Shown here: piece by piece, positions 45,675 to 55,537 of the stretch
Numbering within the stretch: the first letter of the stretch is position 1
Layout: each line of letters starts with the position of its first letter
NCBI GenBank assembly: GCA_032622095.1
Contig: CP136063.1
Location: forward strand, 181,455,956-181,519,955
Direction of reading: 5' to 3'
Origin: Siphonodentalium dalli
Lineage: Eukaryota > Mollusca > Scaphopoda > Gadilida > Siphonodentaliidae
DNA length: 64,000 nt
Position numbers and translations under genes: made by a program
The notes under the pieces: generated by a model
The model's input: the letters and a program-made list of their open reading frames with translations, nothing else
What the model was told of the DNA's origin: nothing
Database searches by the model: none

Positions 45675-46193
45675 TTTAGATTATGCCATGAAACTCTACT
45701 CTGGGTGCCGCCCGTAGAGATCATATTCCACCAGTACAAAACCTTGGAACTTTTTGAAATTTTGACAGGGAACCTTATAAAGTCGAATAAATAACGTGGG
45801 GATCGAATACATTTCTCAGTTAGTATCTGTTCCTTAATAATGTACTTCACTGTAGGTGAAGGTCCCAACTCAAAATTGTATGCTTTACTGTGACTTTTCT
45901 GAGCCGATATCGCAATAAACATTGAATTAATCACCCAGAAGAAATTCCATACTTGTAAGCGACTTATCGCTCACAAAATCACTTAAATCGTGAAATTTTG
46001 AGTTTGGACCTTCACCTACAGTGAAGTACAGTATTAAGAAACAAGGTAATAACTAAGAAATATTTTCCCCGCATTACTTTTTCAACTTCTTTAAATTCCC
46101 TGTGAAAACTTCAAAAGTTCCAAGGTTTTGAACAGATGGATTATGATCTCTACAGGCGTTAGCCAGAGTAGAGATTCGTGACATGATCTAATG
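45675..46193. repeat. ~520-bp inverted repeat
   Basis: CTCTACTCTGGGTGCC...GTAGAGATCATATTCC pairs with the far end (CTACAGGCGTTAGCCAGAGT). CAAAACCTTGGAACTTTT and TACTTCACTGTAGGTGAAGG also recur in inverse. Probable fold-back element; edges near 45675 and 46193. The 89-codon minus-strand frame is not called. Confidence 0.75.
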
Positions 46194-46232
46194 CTCATTT
46201 TACTATCGAATCTCTTGTTTTCATCATTTATT

Positions 46233-46380
46233 ATAGTAATGCCCTAAATAATGACTCCTTAACCACAGCAGAATTATGGGTAATTTTTCAGGATTTAGTC
46301 GGAAATATGGCTTGTTGCCATTCATCGGAAAGCTCTCACCGAGAGCTTTCCGATGAATGGCAACAAGCCATATTTCCGAG
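46233..46380. mobile_element. MITE-A copy 15, right arm truncated
   Basis: TATAGTAATGCCCTAAATAA start; stops at CATATTTCCGAG in the right arm. Confidence 0.88.
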
Positions 46381-47039
46381 GTGTGTCTCTGTGTGGTACA
46401 ATGGTGAAAATATGACTTGGAGCACCCTCCAATGGATGCGGGATGAAACTATAGGAAAGAATAAAATAGGCACTGGACTCTGATTGGTTTATAGGCGTGT
46501 AAAAATTACATCGCACATCTACCCTAATATAAATTTGCATAGGTAAAATAGCTATTGGCATAGAAATTAACACTGTAGTGAAGTTTGAATTTATGTGGTG
46601 TGGTCTGAATTTTTATTTTTTTTAGTGCTATTCTGACCCTAGTTGGTGTAAACAATATTTTATTCTCAAGAAATAGCAAATATAAGACATACTATTAATA
46701 CGTAAAATATTCATCATTAGAGAAAAGGATTTCACAGTAAGCCAAGGGCTTACAGGTGGCCATTTCCTTGGTATGCATATTGCATCATGGTTTGATTGTG
46801 TCTCATTGATAAACTGCATGTTCCATAAGCACCCGCAAGCCACCCTGTGACCAATTGCCGCATGGCCACCCCTAGTTACATGAACACAAAATTTAAGCCG
46901 CCCCTAGTTACATGAACACAAAATTTAAAGGTGAATTCCCTGCATGAGGTATTATGATTTTTTTGCATAAAAAGTTAACCCAAAAGTCAATCTTTCAGAT
47001 TTTAATAAAATTCAGGACCTGGAAATTAATGCCCGAAGT
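46381..47039. other. No supported gene
   Basis: The phrase AGTTACATGAACACAAAATTTAA occurs twice (near 46875 and 46905). No gene recognised. Confidence 0.4.
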
Positions 47040-47512
47040 ATATGACCCTTTAAACACAGAAGAATTATGGGAAATTTTTCAGGATATAGTTGGAAATATG
47101 GCTTGTTGCCATTCATCGGAAAGCTCCGTGAATGGCAGTAAGCCATATTTCCGACTAAACTGTTGGCCAATAAAATACCTGATTTTGACATCTATCTACC
47201 CCGCTTTCAGAGAGAGCTTTCCGATGAATGGCAGCAAGCCATATTTCCGACAAAAGTGTTGGCCAATAAAATACCTGATTTTGACATCTATCCACCCCAC
47301 ATCTTGAAGCTGGCTCCTCAGGCGAACTCTGCCAAGACTCCTTAACCACCGCAGAATTATGGGTAATTTTTCAGGATTTACATATAGTCGGAAATATGGC
47401 TTGTTGCCATTCATCAGAAAGCTCTCAGTAACAAGCCATATTTCCGACTTAATCCTGAAAAATTACCCATAATCCTGCTGTTAAGGAGTCGATTATTTAG
47501 GGCATTAGTGTA
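47040..47512. mobile_element. Rearranged MITE-A cluster (copy 16) with captured duplication
   Basis: Pieces of at least three MITE-A arms (47056-47158, 47215-47255, 47338-47512) alternate with a direct duplication: TGTTGGCCAATAAAATACCT then GATTTTGACATCTATC at 47160-47205 and 47258-47301. The final arm ends TTAGGGCATTAGTGTA. Confidence 0.75.
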
Positions 47513-47953
47513 TCTCTATAGTGTGACTCAGAATTGATATATCTCAATTAAAATATGAAAACCATGCAGGGCTTGCATGTATGCAAACAAGACAATGTGA
47601 AAGTGTCAGATGTTCTGTAGGTGTCTGATCTTCTGTTGACTCAGTAGTCTGCACCCACTACAGCTGTACTCCCCTATTTAGCATGATGCACTAACAGCGT
47701 TAGGACATTGTAAGATGTCATCTGCAATTTTAGTTGATCAAGAAAGCGTGGATTTTTTTTTAGCAAATGACAATGGCCAATTTGTTTAGGCCTCATTTCA
47801 ACTGAGAAATAATTTGGTTTGTTCCCAATTTCTGACCCCGAATTTTCAAATTCAGAGAAATTCTCTTTGTTTTTTGTGAAAAAATTCATGAATTTCCCTT
47901 CTGTTTATGAATATTTTAAGTTCTCTCACCCTATTTGTATAAAATAGGATAAA
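47513..47953. other. No supported gene
   Basis: Nothing recognised. Confidence 0.35.
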
Positions 47954-48001
47954 CATTAACCCTTTCATGACTGGAGCTTGCTGAAATTTTGCGAAAACCC
48001 T
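47954..48001 (+). mobile_element. MITE-C left end, truncated
   Basis: TTAACCCTTTCATGACTGGA to TTTTGCGAAAACCCT, then the sequence switches abruptly to the left arm of the CXC-gene element. The rest of MITE-C is absent on the far side, so this is a truncation or deletion, not a clean insertion. Confidence 0.8.
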
Positions 48002-48003
48002 CA

Positions 48004-48472
48004 TGTTGTAGACTGAAGCTATATTTTCCACCACATTGTCAAATCATACTACATCAAATGCATGTTACAATAAAAGTGAGGATATCATCTGATGAAGGTT
48101 GCATTTTTGGGTATAATATGCGAAAAAATCGGAGAAATGTGGAATATCGACTTTCGTGTCACATTGTCAAATCATGCTACATCAATTGCATATTACAATA
48201 AAAGTGAGGATATCATCTGATAAAGGTTGAATTTTTGGGGTAAAATATGCAAAAAATATTTTTAAAATCGGAGAAATGTGGAATATCGAATTTCTGTGGT
48301 GCCTGTTGAAGACTAAAGCTATATTTTTCGTCACTTTGTCAAACCATACAACATCAATTGGATGTTACAATAACAGTGAGGATATCATCTGATAAAGGTT
48401 GCATTTTTGGGTAAAATATGCAAAAAATATTTAAAAAATCGGTGAAATATGGAATCTCTCACTTCTAGTGCA
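48004..48472 (+). repeat. Left arm: three ~150-170 bp tandem units
   Basis: Each unit reads roughly CATTGTCAAATCATACTACA, GTTACAATAAAAGTGAGGAT, ATCATCTGATAAAGGTTGCA, then a TATGCAAAAAATATT stretch and CGGAGAAATGTGGAATATC. Unit 1 (48004-48155) is shorter at its junction with unit 2 by about 42 bases relative to the right arm. Confidence 0.9.
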
Positions 48473-48601
48473 TTCTCGGGCTCTTCTGGATCAGTAAGTC
48501 ATTCCCAGGGTGGTACTCATAGGAGGACTCAGTCAACTGATGGATAAAATCTCAGTGCTTATATGTAAAAGTGGTAACCTCCTTTTCAAAATCATGTGAC
48601 G

Positions 48602-49966
48602 ATGTTACTGGCCAATGTTTTGTTTGACAAGTTGGAGATTTCTCGCCCTGACTATCACATCAATGGGAATCTGGTTGATTTGATGTGGCGTCTTAACTGG
48701 CACGTTCAAACCACCCGCCCTAACTGGAGTGGTGCCATGCAGGTGTTATATGCGAACTCCACTGATGATACTCCAGATTCGTTTTCTGTGACATTTCTAC
48801 CAAACGTAGATGTTAGTCCTTCTGACATGTCGTGCGTTTTGTCAACACTCAGTTTTCTTCATAATACAGCGAGAAAACATGACATTCCAGCAATAATAAC
48901 ATTCGACCAGCCACTATTCTGGAAAGCATCTGTTGTGATAAACAATTATCCAGAACTAAGTGATGTGTGTTTATTATTAGGCGGCTTTCACACAGTGATG
49001 AACATTCTGGGAGCCATAGGAACATTGATGGAAGGATCTGGGTTACGCGAGATAATGGAGAGAGTGTACGCCGAAAATGCAGTGAATCATATCGTCTCAG
49101 GAAAGGCGTATTCCATGGCAATGCGAGCCCATTCCTTAGTGGACACAGCGCTTGGTGCGTTGGTGTCTTCCGAAGTTCTTGGGTGCGGAACCGATGTCAC
49201 TCTTCCAGTTAGTGAATGTCTCTCGCATGCTGGTCTCCTTTATGATAATATTCTGAATGGCGATCTGACTGTTGATGACGTATCCCGCGACAACATTTTA
49301 CCAGGCGTGGCAGTTCTTCTGGAGGCAGAAATGGAAGCGCTGTGCAGCCTATCAGCCACCAGTAAATACTGGTTGCAATATCAGCAAATGTTCTCTGTAA
49401 TCAGAAAACTGATCAGGGCAGACAGACTAAATGACTTTGGGTTGCATAAGGAGGCTACACGGGAAGCTTTACACATTTTCGTTTCAGCGGGACATCACAA
49501 TTACCTGAAGTCAGCATATTTGTACCTACAAAATATGGAGAACCTTGAAAATACGAATGAATCAGTTCACGTGCAATTCATGGGAATAGGAAATTCCATC
49601 AAAAGGTCTGTGCGAAGATGGAGTGGTCTGGCCCCCGATTTAGTTATTGAACAAGTACTCATGTGTTCCATCAAATCCGTTGGTGGATTGACACGAGGTA
49701 GTGGCGTGAGCGACGCTCAGCGAGCCACATGGCTCTCTTCCGTACCAGCATCGGCTGAATTTAACATGTCTATGCAAACATTCACTGGTACAGTCACAGA
49801 AACTAGTGAACAACATAAAGATATTTCGATGACTCGAATGACGCGGGACATTGATGATACTAAAATAGTGATAGACTTTTTGAAGGAACATTCCCCGTTC
49901 ACCGGCGACCCTGATCTGAGAAACATTGCGACTGGCAAAATTGGGATCTACCATAATGATCGGTGA
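48602..49966 (+). CDS. Uncharacterised CXC/nuclease-family protein, N-terminal part (frame 1)
   Basis: The ATG at 48602 is the first in a frame that opens after TAA at 48575; 454 codons. The protein resembles a family common in invertebrate genomes and normally longer. Landmarks (numbered from the upstream GTG at 48596, two codons before the ATG): WRLNWHVQTTRPNWSGAMQ (31-49), TFDQPLFWKA (102-111), LLGGFHTVMNILGAIG (127-142), SGKAYSMAMRAHSLVDTAL (168-186), VGGLTRGSG (about 364-372), SEQHKDISMTRMTRD, and LRNIATG near the end. No enzymatic motif is visible in this half. After LRNIATG only about 10 out-of-frame residues precede the stop; the downstream half continues in the next frame with no room for an intron. 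I infer an internal deletion with frameshift. An upstream exon may also be missing: ATCAGTAAGTCATT at about 48490 could be a donor site. Confidence 0.8.
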   Translation: MLLANVLFDKLEISRPDYHINGNLVDLMWRLNWHVQTTRPNWSGAMQVLYANSTDDTPDSFSVTFLPNVDVSPSDMSCVLSTLSFLHNTARKHDIPAIITFDQPLFWKASVVINNYPELSDVCLLLGGFHTVMNILGAIGTLMEGSGLREIMERVYAENAVNHIVSGKAYSMAMRAHSLVDTALGALVSSEVLGCGTDVTLPVSECLSHAGLLYDNILNGDLTVDDVSRDNILPGVAVLLEAEMEALCSLSATSKYWLQYQQMFSVIRKLIRADRLNDFGLHKEATREALHIFVSAGHHNYLKSAYLYLQNMENLENTNESVHVQFMGIGNSIKRSVRRWSGLAPDLVIEQVLMCSIKSVGGLTRGSGVSDAQRATWLSSVPASAEFNMSMQTFTGTVTETSEQHKDISMTRMTRDIDDTKIVIDFLKEHSPFTGDPDLRNIATGKIGIYHNDR

Positions 49967-50687
49967 AGATACAGATCTGCTTGTTCTACTTTTGTATTGG
50001 GCAAGCGATATCACCTTCGACATTACTTTCCGGAGCGATAAGATGCAGAATAAACAAGTATATCAGATTCGACAAATTCGACAGGCTTTGGGAGAAGACT
50101 TGTGTTGGAGCGTTCTATTTTTTCATTCTATAACTGGATGTGACACAACATCCAGAATGTTTGGAATTGGGAAACAGAAGTGCTTTGATAAACTATGTCG
50201 TGATACTTACCTTCAAGCAATCGGACATAAGTCCTTGGTCAAAGATCTCTCCGTTGAAGAAGTTGATATCCTTGGTACACAGGCAATGATATCATTATAC
50301 AGTGGAAAGAATGAGGACACTTTGGTAATGTGCCGTCAAAAGTATTTAGTGGGAAAGGTGTCGTCTGCAAGACATTTTGTAAAGCCAGAAAACTTACCAC
50401 CATCTTCTGCAGCAGCTAAATATCACAGCCGAAGGGTATATGTTCAAACACAACTATGGGCCGGAAACAAGGCCGAACCCACCGACTGGGGGTGGACATT
50501 AGATGGGGATGTAATGCACCCGATGATGACACTCCTCAAAATGATAAGATGCAATTGTTCTTCTGGCTGTAACAACATGAAGTGTGGGTGCAAGCGTCAA
50601 GGGCTGAGTTGTTCGGCAGTGTGTGGAAAGTGCCAGGATATGGGTTGTTCGAATTCAAACATAGAAAGTGACGATACAGCAGCATAA
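49926..50687 (+). CDS. FEN1/XPG-like nuclease C-terminal part with CXC domain (frame 2)
   Basis: 253 codons in the frame +1 to the preceding ORF, overlapping it by 41 bases. The first codon is not ATG; Met-10 or Met-11 are the first methionines. GEDTDLLVLL (13-22) resembles the ED.D acidic motif of FEN1/XPG nucleases. GCDTTSRMFGIGKQKCFDKL (71-90) resembles their G-C/S-D-Y...GIG helix-turn-helix. Residues 209-241 form a cysteine-rich CXC domain (CNC, C...C.C, C..VCGKC, C), the tesmin/TSO1 DNA-binding type. TDWGW (186-190) is also conserved in relatives I recall. The upstream half of the nuclease fold, with its first metal-binding acids, is absent. So this copy is unlikely to be catalytically active, although its DNA-binding tail is intact. 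It stops 54 bases before the right arm. Confidence 0.82.
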   Translation: MRLAKLGSTIMIGEDTDLLVLLLYWASDITFDITFRSDKMQNKQVYQIRQIRQALGEDLCWSVLFFHSITGCDTTSRMFGIGKQKCFDKLCRDTYLQAIGHKSLVKDLSVEEVDILGTQAMISLYSGKNEDTLVMCRQKYLVGKVSSARHFVKPENLPPSSAAAKYHSRRVYVQTQLWAGNKAEPTDWGWTLDGDVMHPMMTLLKMIRCNCSSGCNNMKCGCKRQGLSCSAVCGKCQDMGCSNSNIESDDTAA

Positions 50688-50741
50688 TATATTGAATATG
50701 AAAAATGTGTGACACAAAATATAACTTATGTTTACAGCATA

Positions 50742-51252
50742 TGCACTAGAAGTGAGAGATTCCATATTTCACCGATTTAAAAAATATTTTTTGCATATTT
50801 TACGCAAAAATGCAACCTTTATCAGATGATATCCTCACTGTTATTGTAACATGCAATTGATGTTGTATGGTTTGACAATGTGACTAAAAATATAGCTTCA
50901 GTCTACAACAGGCGCCATAGAAATTCAATATTCCACATTTCTCCGATTTAAAAAATATTTGTTGCATATTTTACCCCAAAATTGCGCCCTTTATCAGATG
51001 ATAACCTCACTTTTATTGTAATATACAATTGATGTAGCATGAATTGACAATGTGACGAAAATATAGCTTCAAACTACAACAAGCGCCACAGAAAGTCAAT
51101 ATTCCACATTTCTCCGATTAAAAAAATATTTTTCGCATATTTTACCAAAAAATGCAACCTTTATCAGATGATATCCTCACTTTTATTGTAACATGCATTT
51201 GATGTAGTATGATTTGACAATGTGGTGGAAAATATAGCTTCAGTCTACAACA
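50742..51252 (-). repeat. Right arm: three ~170-176 bp units, inverse of left arm
   Basis: Outer unit 3 mirrors left unit 1 exactly over GTAACATGCATTTGATGTAG and TTTGACAATGTGGTGGAA. Unit 1 mirrors left unit 3 at TGCACTAGAAGTGAGAGATT. Arms are therefore one inverted duplication of a three-unit array, not independently amplified. Confidence 0.9.
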
Positions 51253-51545
51253 GGCGCCACATAAAGTAGATATTCCACATTTCTCCGATTTTTCGTTATT
51301 TTTTCACTTTTTCCCCCAAAATGGAGACTTTCTACATTGGGGATTAATGGGGGGTTTTAGTATGTTGTTGTGGAAGCTATGCTGGAACGATTGACACCAA
51401 AAAAGCTACTATTGCAATTAGTTAGGGGTTCAACCATAGATCGACTACTAATGGCAGAAATTTTCCCAATGGAAAGGCCCCAGGACCCCTTCCCAAAATG
51501 GGTAGAAACATCCCTGGAAAAGGGTGTCCCTTGCTCTTATAGCAG
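51253..51545. other. Right flank of the CXC element; no gene supported
   Basis: It starts with a partial fourth unit (to ~51300). A 61-codon frame (51370-51555) runs into MITE-B and is not called. This could hold the true right terminus. Confidence 0.4.
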
Positions 51546-51841
51546 CAAACCTTGAAAAAGTGGGTCTGTCATTTGCAGAATGAGGTCCCCAGATGGTGAA
51601 TTTAGTGATGCTAGCGGGATTCACCCTCTGGGAACCTGATTCTGCTTTATAGGGCTCAAATGCTATGGGAGACTTAGGATCAGATTGAGTTTCCCCAGTT
51701 GAATTTGGTGATGTTAGTCACCTCGCTTATGCATTTTATCTCATGTTGATGCTAGCGTACTGTGTGGTGTAGCATCATCACTAAACTCATCCTCGGGGGG
51801 GACCTCATTCTGCAGTGACAGACACACTATTTCAAGGCTTG
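51546..51841. mobile_element. MITE-B copy, 7/8 duplication
   Basis: CAAACCTTGAAAAAGTGG to CACACTATTTCAAGGCTTG. Flanks TATAGCAG and CATAGCAG. Confidence 0.87.
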
Positions 51842-52303
51842 CATAGCAGGGCTATGTACAGGAGAAGAATTCGCCAGATATTTATATTTGTAACATTGAA
51901 CCTGGTACAGGAAAGCATCTGAAAATATAAACTACATGTATGTAGTCAGCTGCAATTTTCTTTACTTTACAAACCTAAAACATATAATTGAAATAAGGCT
52001 AGACCGGGCAGTGTGTTAACACTTGTTTGTAGGAAGTCAATAGTCACGTATGCGTACATCTCACCTAATTGTTTTTTCTTGGAAAGCTCCCTCATGCCTG
52101 TCTCGGTCATAGAAAATTGCTGGTATTTCAATGATTGTGTTAAGGTAAATTTCTCTTCTCTTTGTCAGTTTGCATCAAATGTGCAAATATATAGCAGACA
52201 ACTTTTGTATGCAGTACACAATACATTTTCACAAGGTACCCTAGTTTAGTCCCATCTGAACAGGCATTGGAGATCAAATGCAAATGCATGTGATATATGG
52301 TCA
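51842..52303. other. No supported gene
   Basis: No family match or coding signal. Confidence 0.35.
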
Positions 52304-52701
52304 CATGCCTGAATTTAGTGTGTCTGATATTCACAGAATGAGGTCCCCAGAGGGTGAATTTAATGACGCTATCCCGCACACCAAATTCACCCTCTGTTGA
52401 CCTCATTCTGCTTAGGCTTCAACTGACCTAGGATGAGATTGAAGTTCCCAAGTTGAAGTTGGTGATACTCACCCATCAGTCATCTTGATTATGCATTATG
52501 CACCCTTCTGCAAGTTTATATAGAAACTGAACATAAGGGGAAAATTAACTAAACACTTTGTTAATTTGAGACTTTAGATACTTCCCAGAAGATGAGGCTT
52601 AAGCAGAATGAGGTCCTTAGAGGGGTAGTGTTGGGTAGCGTCACTAAATTAAGTCTCTGGCAACCTCATTCTGCAAATGTCAGACACTTGATCCAGGCTT
52701 G
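52304..52701. mobile_element. MITE-B long form, perfect 8-bp duplication
   Basis: CATGCCTGAATTTAGTGTGT to CAGACACTTGATCCAGGCTTG. Flanks TATGGTCA on both sides (52296-52303, 52702-52709). Two terminal hairpins and the full inner region. Confidence 0.92.
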
Positions 52702-52784
52702 TATGGTCAATCAATTGTGATTACATAGTTTAGTTTAAAAGGCAATATGGGTCAGGTTATCAACCATAACTCAGTTGTTAGTTC

Positions 52785-53060
52785 AACATCGTCAAGTTTG
52801 AGCTATTGCCGTGGGTTCGCATCCGTTGTTTGTTTGTCAACAATTTGCTTTGGCACGACCTACAGGCCACATCCCTCATCCGATCATTGCCAACCTTCAG
52901 ATGGTAGCCATAAAATATTTACAAATTTCGTTAAAAAAAAAACATGGCCTCCAGCAACCATCTTGGATTTCACATTCATCAGCACACCCAGCAGCCCATA
53001 TGAAAACAATTTCATCTATACAATACAACCCTTTACTAAAGCATTTTGACTTATTGAGTA
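52785..53060 (+). repeat. Single-unit relative of the 58.7-61.8 kb array
   Basis: CAAGTTTGAGCTATTGCC, GTCAACAATTTGCTTTGGCA, CCTACAGGCCACATCCCTCA, AACATGGCCTCCAGCAACCA, then CATCTTGGATTTCACATTC. Frames of ~100 codons on both strands are not genes. Confidence 0.7.
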
Positions 53061-53162
53061 CCCTTGGACTTTTCCCACTGTTAAAATGCAGCATTCAACT
53101 AATATTCCCAAAAAATTCCAGCCAAACAATTTGAGAAAATACAACATCGGAACTACGCAGAA

Positions 53163-53367
53163 TTGACTGGAGCTTCCTGAAATTTTGCGAAAACTCTGTG
53201 CGAATGGATTCTATTATATTATGCGAGGCTCACATATAGAGAGCCTCGCATATACATGTATAAGAGAATACATTGGCCTAACAATATTTACCTTGAACTT
53301 GTAAGAGAATGCACTGGCAAAGGATCTTTAATGCTGCACCAGCGCTGTTCCCATCATAATATGGTTA
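53163..53367. mobile_element. MITE-C copy, left end eroded
   Basis: GACTGGAGCTTCCTGAAATT to GCTGTTCCCATCATAATATG then GTTAAG, with the usual hairpins. Confidence 0.8.
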
Positions 53368-53390
53368 AGAGAGAAACACCCAGACTCATC

Positions 53391-53607
53391 TACAGTAATG
53401 CCCGAAATAATCAACTCCTTATCCACAGACGAATTATGGGTAACTTTTCAGGATTTAGTCGGAAATATGACTTGTTGCCATTCATCGGAAAGCTCTCACT
53501 GAGAGCTTTCCGATGAATGGCAACAAGCCATATTTCCAACTAAATCCTGAAAAATGACCATTAATTCTGCTGTGGTTAAGGAGTCGATTATTTAGGGCAT
53601 TACTGTA
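53391..53607. mobile_element. MITE-A copy 17
   Basis: TACAGTAATGCCCGAAATAA to TTTAGGGCATTACTGTA; full arms. Confidence 0.93.
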
Positions 53608-53949
53608 TAATTCTGTTATAATGCAGACTGATCATTTAGTGAAAAGTTTTGGCATAATTCCACATAAGAGCGCCAGCGCCTATAAGATTACTGATGTTAA
53701 ACACCATGGTGCCCAATTAGTTGTTGGACTGCTAATGAATACTGGTTATTTCCCCACAGTGGCCAGTGTTCTGTGTAATTAATATGAATTTGTCCAGTGT
53801 TCTATATAATTAAATTGAATTTGCCCATTATGAATGTACACTTTGCAGACAGTCAAATTTATGTTGGTGCAAAAAAGTGATGCTGTTCTGTGCTCTTAAC
53901 ATAATAGTTCTACGTATTGTAAATTTGTTCAACTTGAAATTTTCGTGTC
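53608..53949. other. No supported gene
   Basis: A short direct repeat GTGTTCT.T.TAATTAA..TGAATTTG occurs twice (53768, 53798). Nothing coding. Confidence 0.4.
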
Positions 53950-54367
53950 CAAGTCTGGAAATAGTGCGTCTGACATTTGCAGAATGAGGTCCACGGAGGG
54001 TGAATTTAGTGATGCTACGACTCACAGCGGGCTGGCATCACCAAATTCACCCTCTGGGGTATTATGTTATTGGTTCATCCATCTGTCCATCAATTTTTTC
54101 ATTTCTGGATGATAACTTAAGTAAGTTTGAACTTAATGGAATGAAATTTAGTATGTGTGTTTACTAGCCCAAAATACAGTTCAAGTTCGAAGTTGGGTTC
54201 CGCTACCAATTTTAACCAGAGATGGCCCTTTGTTGGAATTACCACTGGCTTATTTTGCCATGCCCTTGCGATGCTCTTGTTCCCTTTTGTGTGGTGGGAT
54301 AGCGTCACTAAATTCACCCTCTGTGGACCTCATTCTTCAAACATCAGACATACTATATCCAGACTTG
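53950..54367. mobile_element. MITE-B copy with a pearl-like segment inside, 7/8 duplication
   Basis: CAAGTCTGGAAATAGTGCG to CATACTATATCCAGACTTG. Flanks TTCGTGTC and TTCATGTC. The block 54058-54290 (GTTCATCCATCTGTCCATC, GCCCAAAATACAGTTCAAGTT) is related to the pearl-like array at 11.3-12.1 kb. Confidence 0.8.
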
Positions 54368-54677
54368 TTCATGTCCCAATCATTCTAGGTGACGCCATTA
54401 ATTCCCATTCATTCATGGGATGGTATCTTCAGCTAAACCACCTGGGTCTGTTATCTAAATTATACTACACATGAACAACAAACAGTCTGATGTGAAAAAT
54501 CCCTAATACTATTAAAATAAATAAATGGGAGTCCTTCGGGTTTTTCTTAGCCTGTTTGTCTGTTAAAATCAGAACATCCAAACAGTGAAGATTTGTCTAT
54601 TATTTGAACGGGTCAACAAGGTTTTTCAAATTGTTACAAGATGATCCTTCCTATTACCTTGCAACATCAAATATTAT

Positions 54678-54942
54678 TTAACCCTTCCATGACTGGAGCT
54701 TCCTGAGATGTTGCAAAAACCCTGTCCCACTGCATTCTCTTATATATGCGAGTCTCCCATAGGGAGCTTCACATATATAAGAGAATACATTGGCCTAACA
54801 ATATTTACCTTTACCTTGTAAGCCAGACTAGTCAGTGCTTTCTCTTATATATGCGAGGCTCCCTATGGGACTCACAAATATAAGAGAATGGAAAGTATCT
54901 TTGATGCTTTACCAGCACAGCTCCCATCATGAAAGGGTTTAA
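54678..54942. mobile_element. MITE-C copy, TTAA-flanked
   Basis: TTAACCCTTCCATGACTGGA to CCCATCATGAAAGGGTTTAA. Full two-hairpin form. Confidence 0.88.
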
Positions 54943-54989
54943 TATGCCCTTTAAGTACATGTACTCTCCATGGATTGTGCCACATTATA

Positions 54990-55412
54990 TATTATAAATA
55001 ATAATAATAATGACCAGTTTTATATAGCGATTAACCAATTACTTGCTCTAACATGCTTGGTACAATATTACCCCAGTCATTTGTACAAGCCAACCAATGA
55101 ACCAGCTGCAGCCATTGCAGGCGCTGCTCTAGTTTGATCAGAACATGCTCTGATACTCATCAGTATGACAAGCTGACTGGTACTCTTATAACGCATGAGT
55201 GATGCGAAGCCGACACAGTACGACCTTGCCCAAGGGTTACAACTTGGCGTGTGTTTTGAAACCGCGAGCAATCCGACAATTGCACGTCGATCAAAGCGGC
55301 CAAGCCACTGCTATGTGGAGACTCAATGACCGGTGACGTGCCGCGAACTCATATCGATGTGTTTACGGCGAATACAAGTCTGACACTCTAACCATCAGAC
55401 AACGGAACTCCA
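54990..55412 (-). mobile_element. SINE-A, near full length
   Basis: On the minus strand: tRNA-like head with GATGGTTAGAGTGTCAGACT and ATGAGTTCGCGGC, conserved body, and a CGCTATATAAAACTGGTCAT tail ending in (ATT)n at 54995-55008. This gives the best intact view of the family. Confidence 0.8.
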
Positions 55413-55479
55413 TTTGAATTTGTCGAAGGCCAAGAAAATGCCAATTTTATAAAAAAAATATTAATACTCTTTTTAATAT

Positions 55480-55537
55480 ATTAACCCTTTCATGCGCTGA
55501 TGCAGCATTAAAGATCATGTGCCAGTGCATTCTCTTA
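55480..55537 (-). mobile_element. MITE-C end fragment
   Basis: TTAACCCTTTCATGCGCTGA, then GCAGCATTAAAGATCATGTG and GCCAGTGCATTCTCTTAT; joined abruptly to MITE-B. Confidence 0.75.

Larger units (their letters stand above)
48004..51252 (+). mobile_element. Putative 3.25 kb element carrying the nuclease/CXC gene
   Basis: Two long inverted arms (48004-48472, 50742-51252) enclose a 2.27 kb centre filled by one gene. The left edge TGTTGTAGACTGAAGCTATA pairs with the right edge TATAGCTTCAGTCTACAACA. The right side seems to continue with one more partial unit (to ~51300: GGCGCCACATAAAG, ATTCCACATTTCTCCGATTT). The left side stops at a broken MITE-C, so the left terminus is probably lost. No target duplication is visible. 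That the arms and gene form one mobile unit is inference. Confidence 0.55.

Noticed and set aside
48480-48600. An upstream exon with donor site at ATCA/GTAAGT
   Set aside because: A donor-like string is present, but I see no convincing acceptor before 48602 and no coding match upstream; left as a possibility only.
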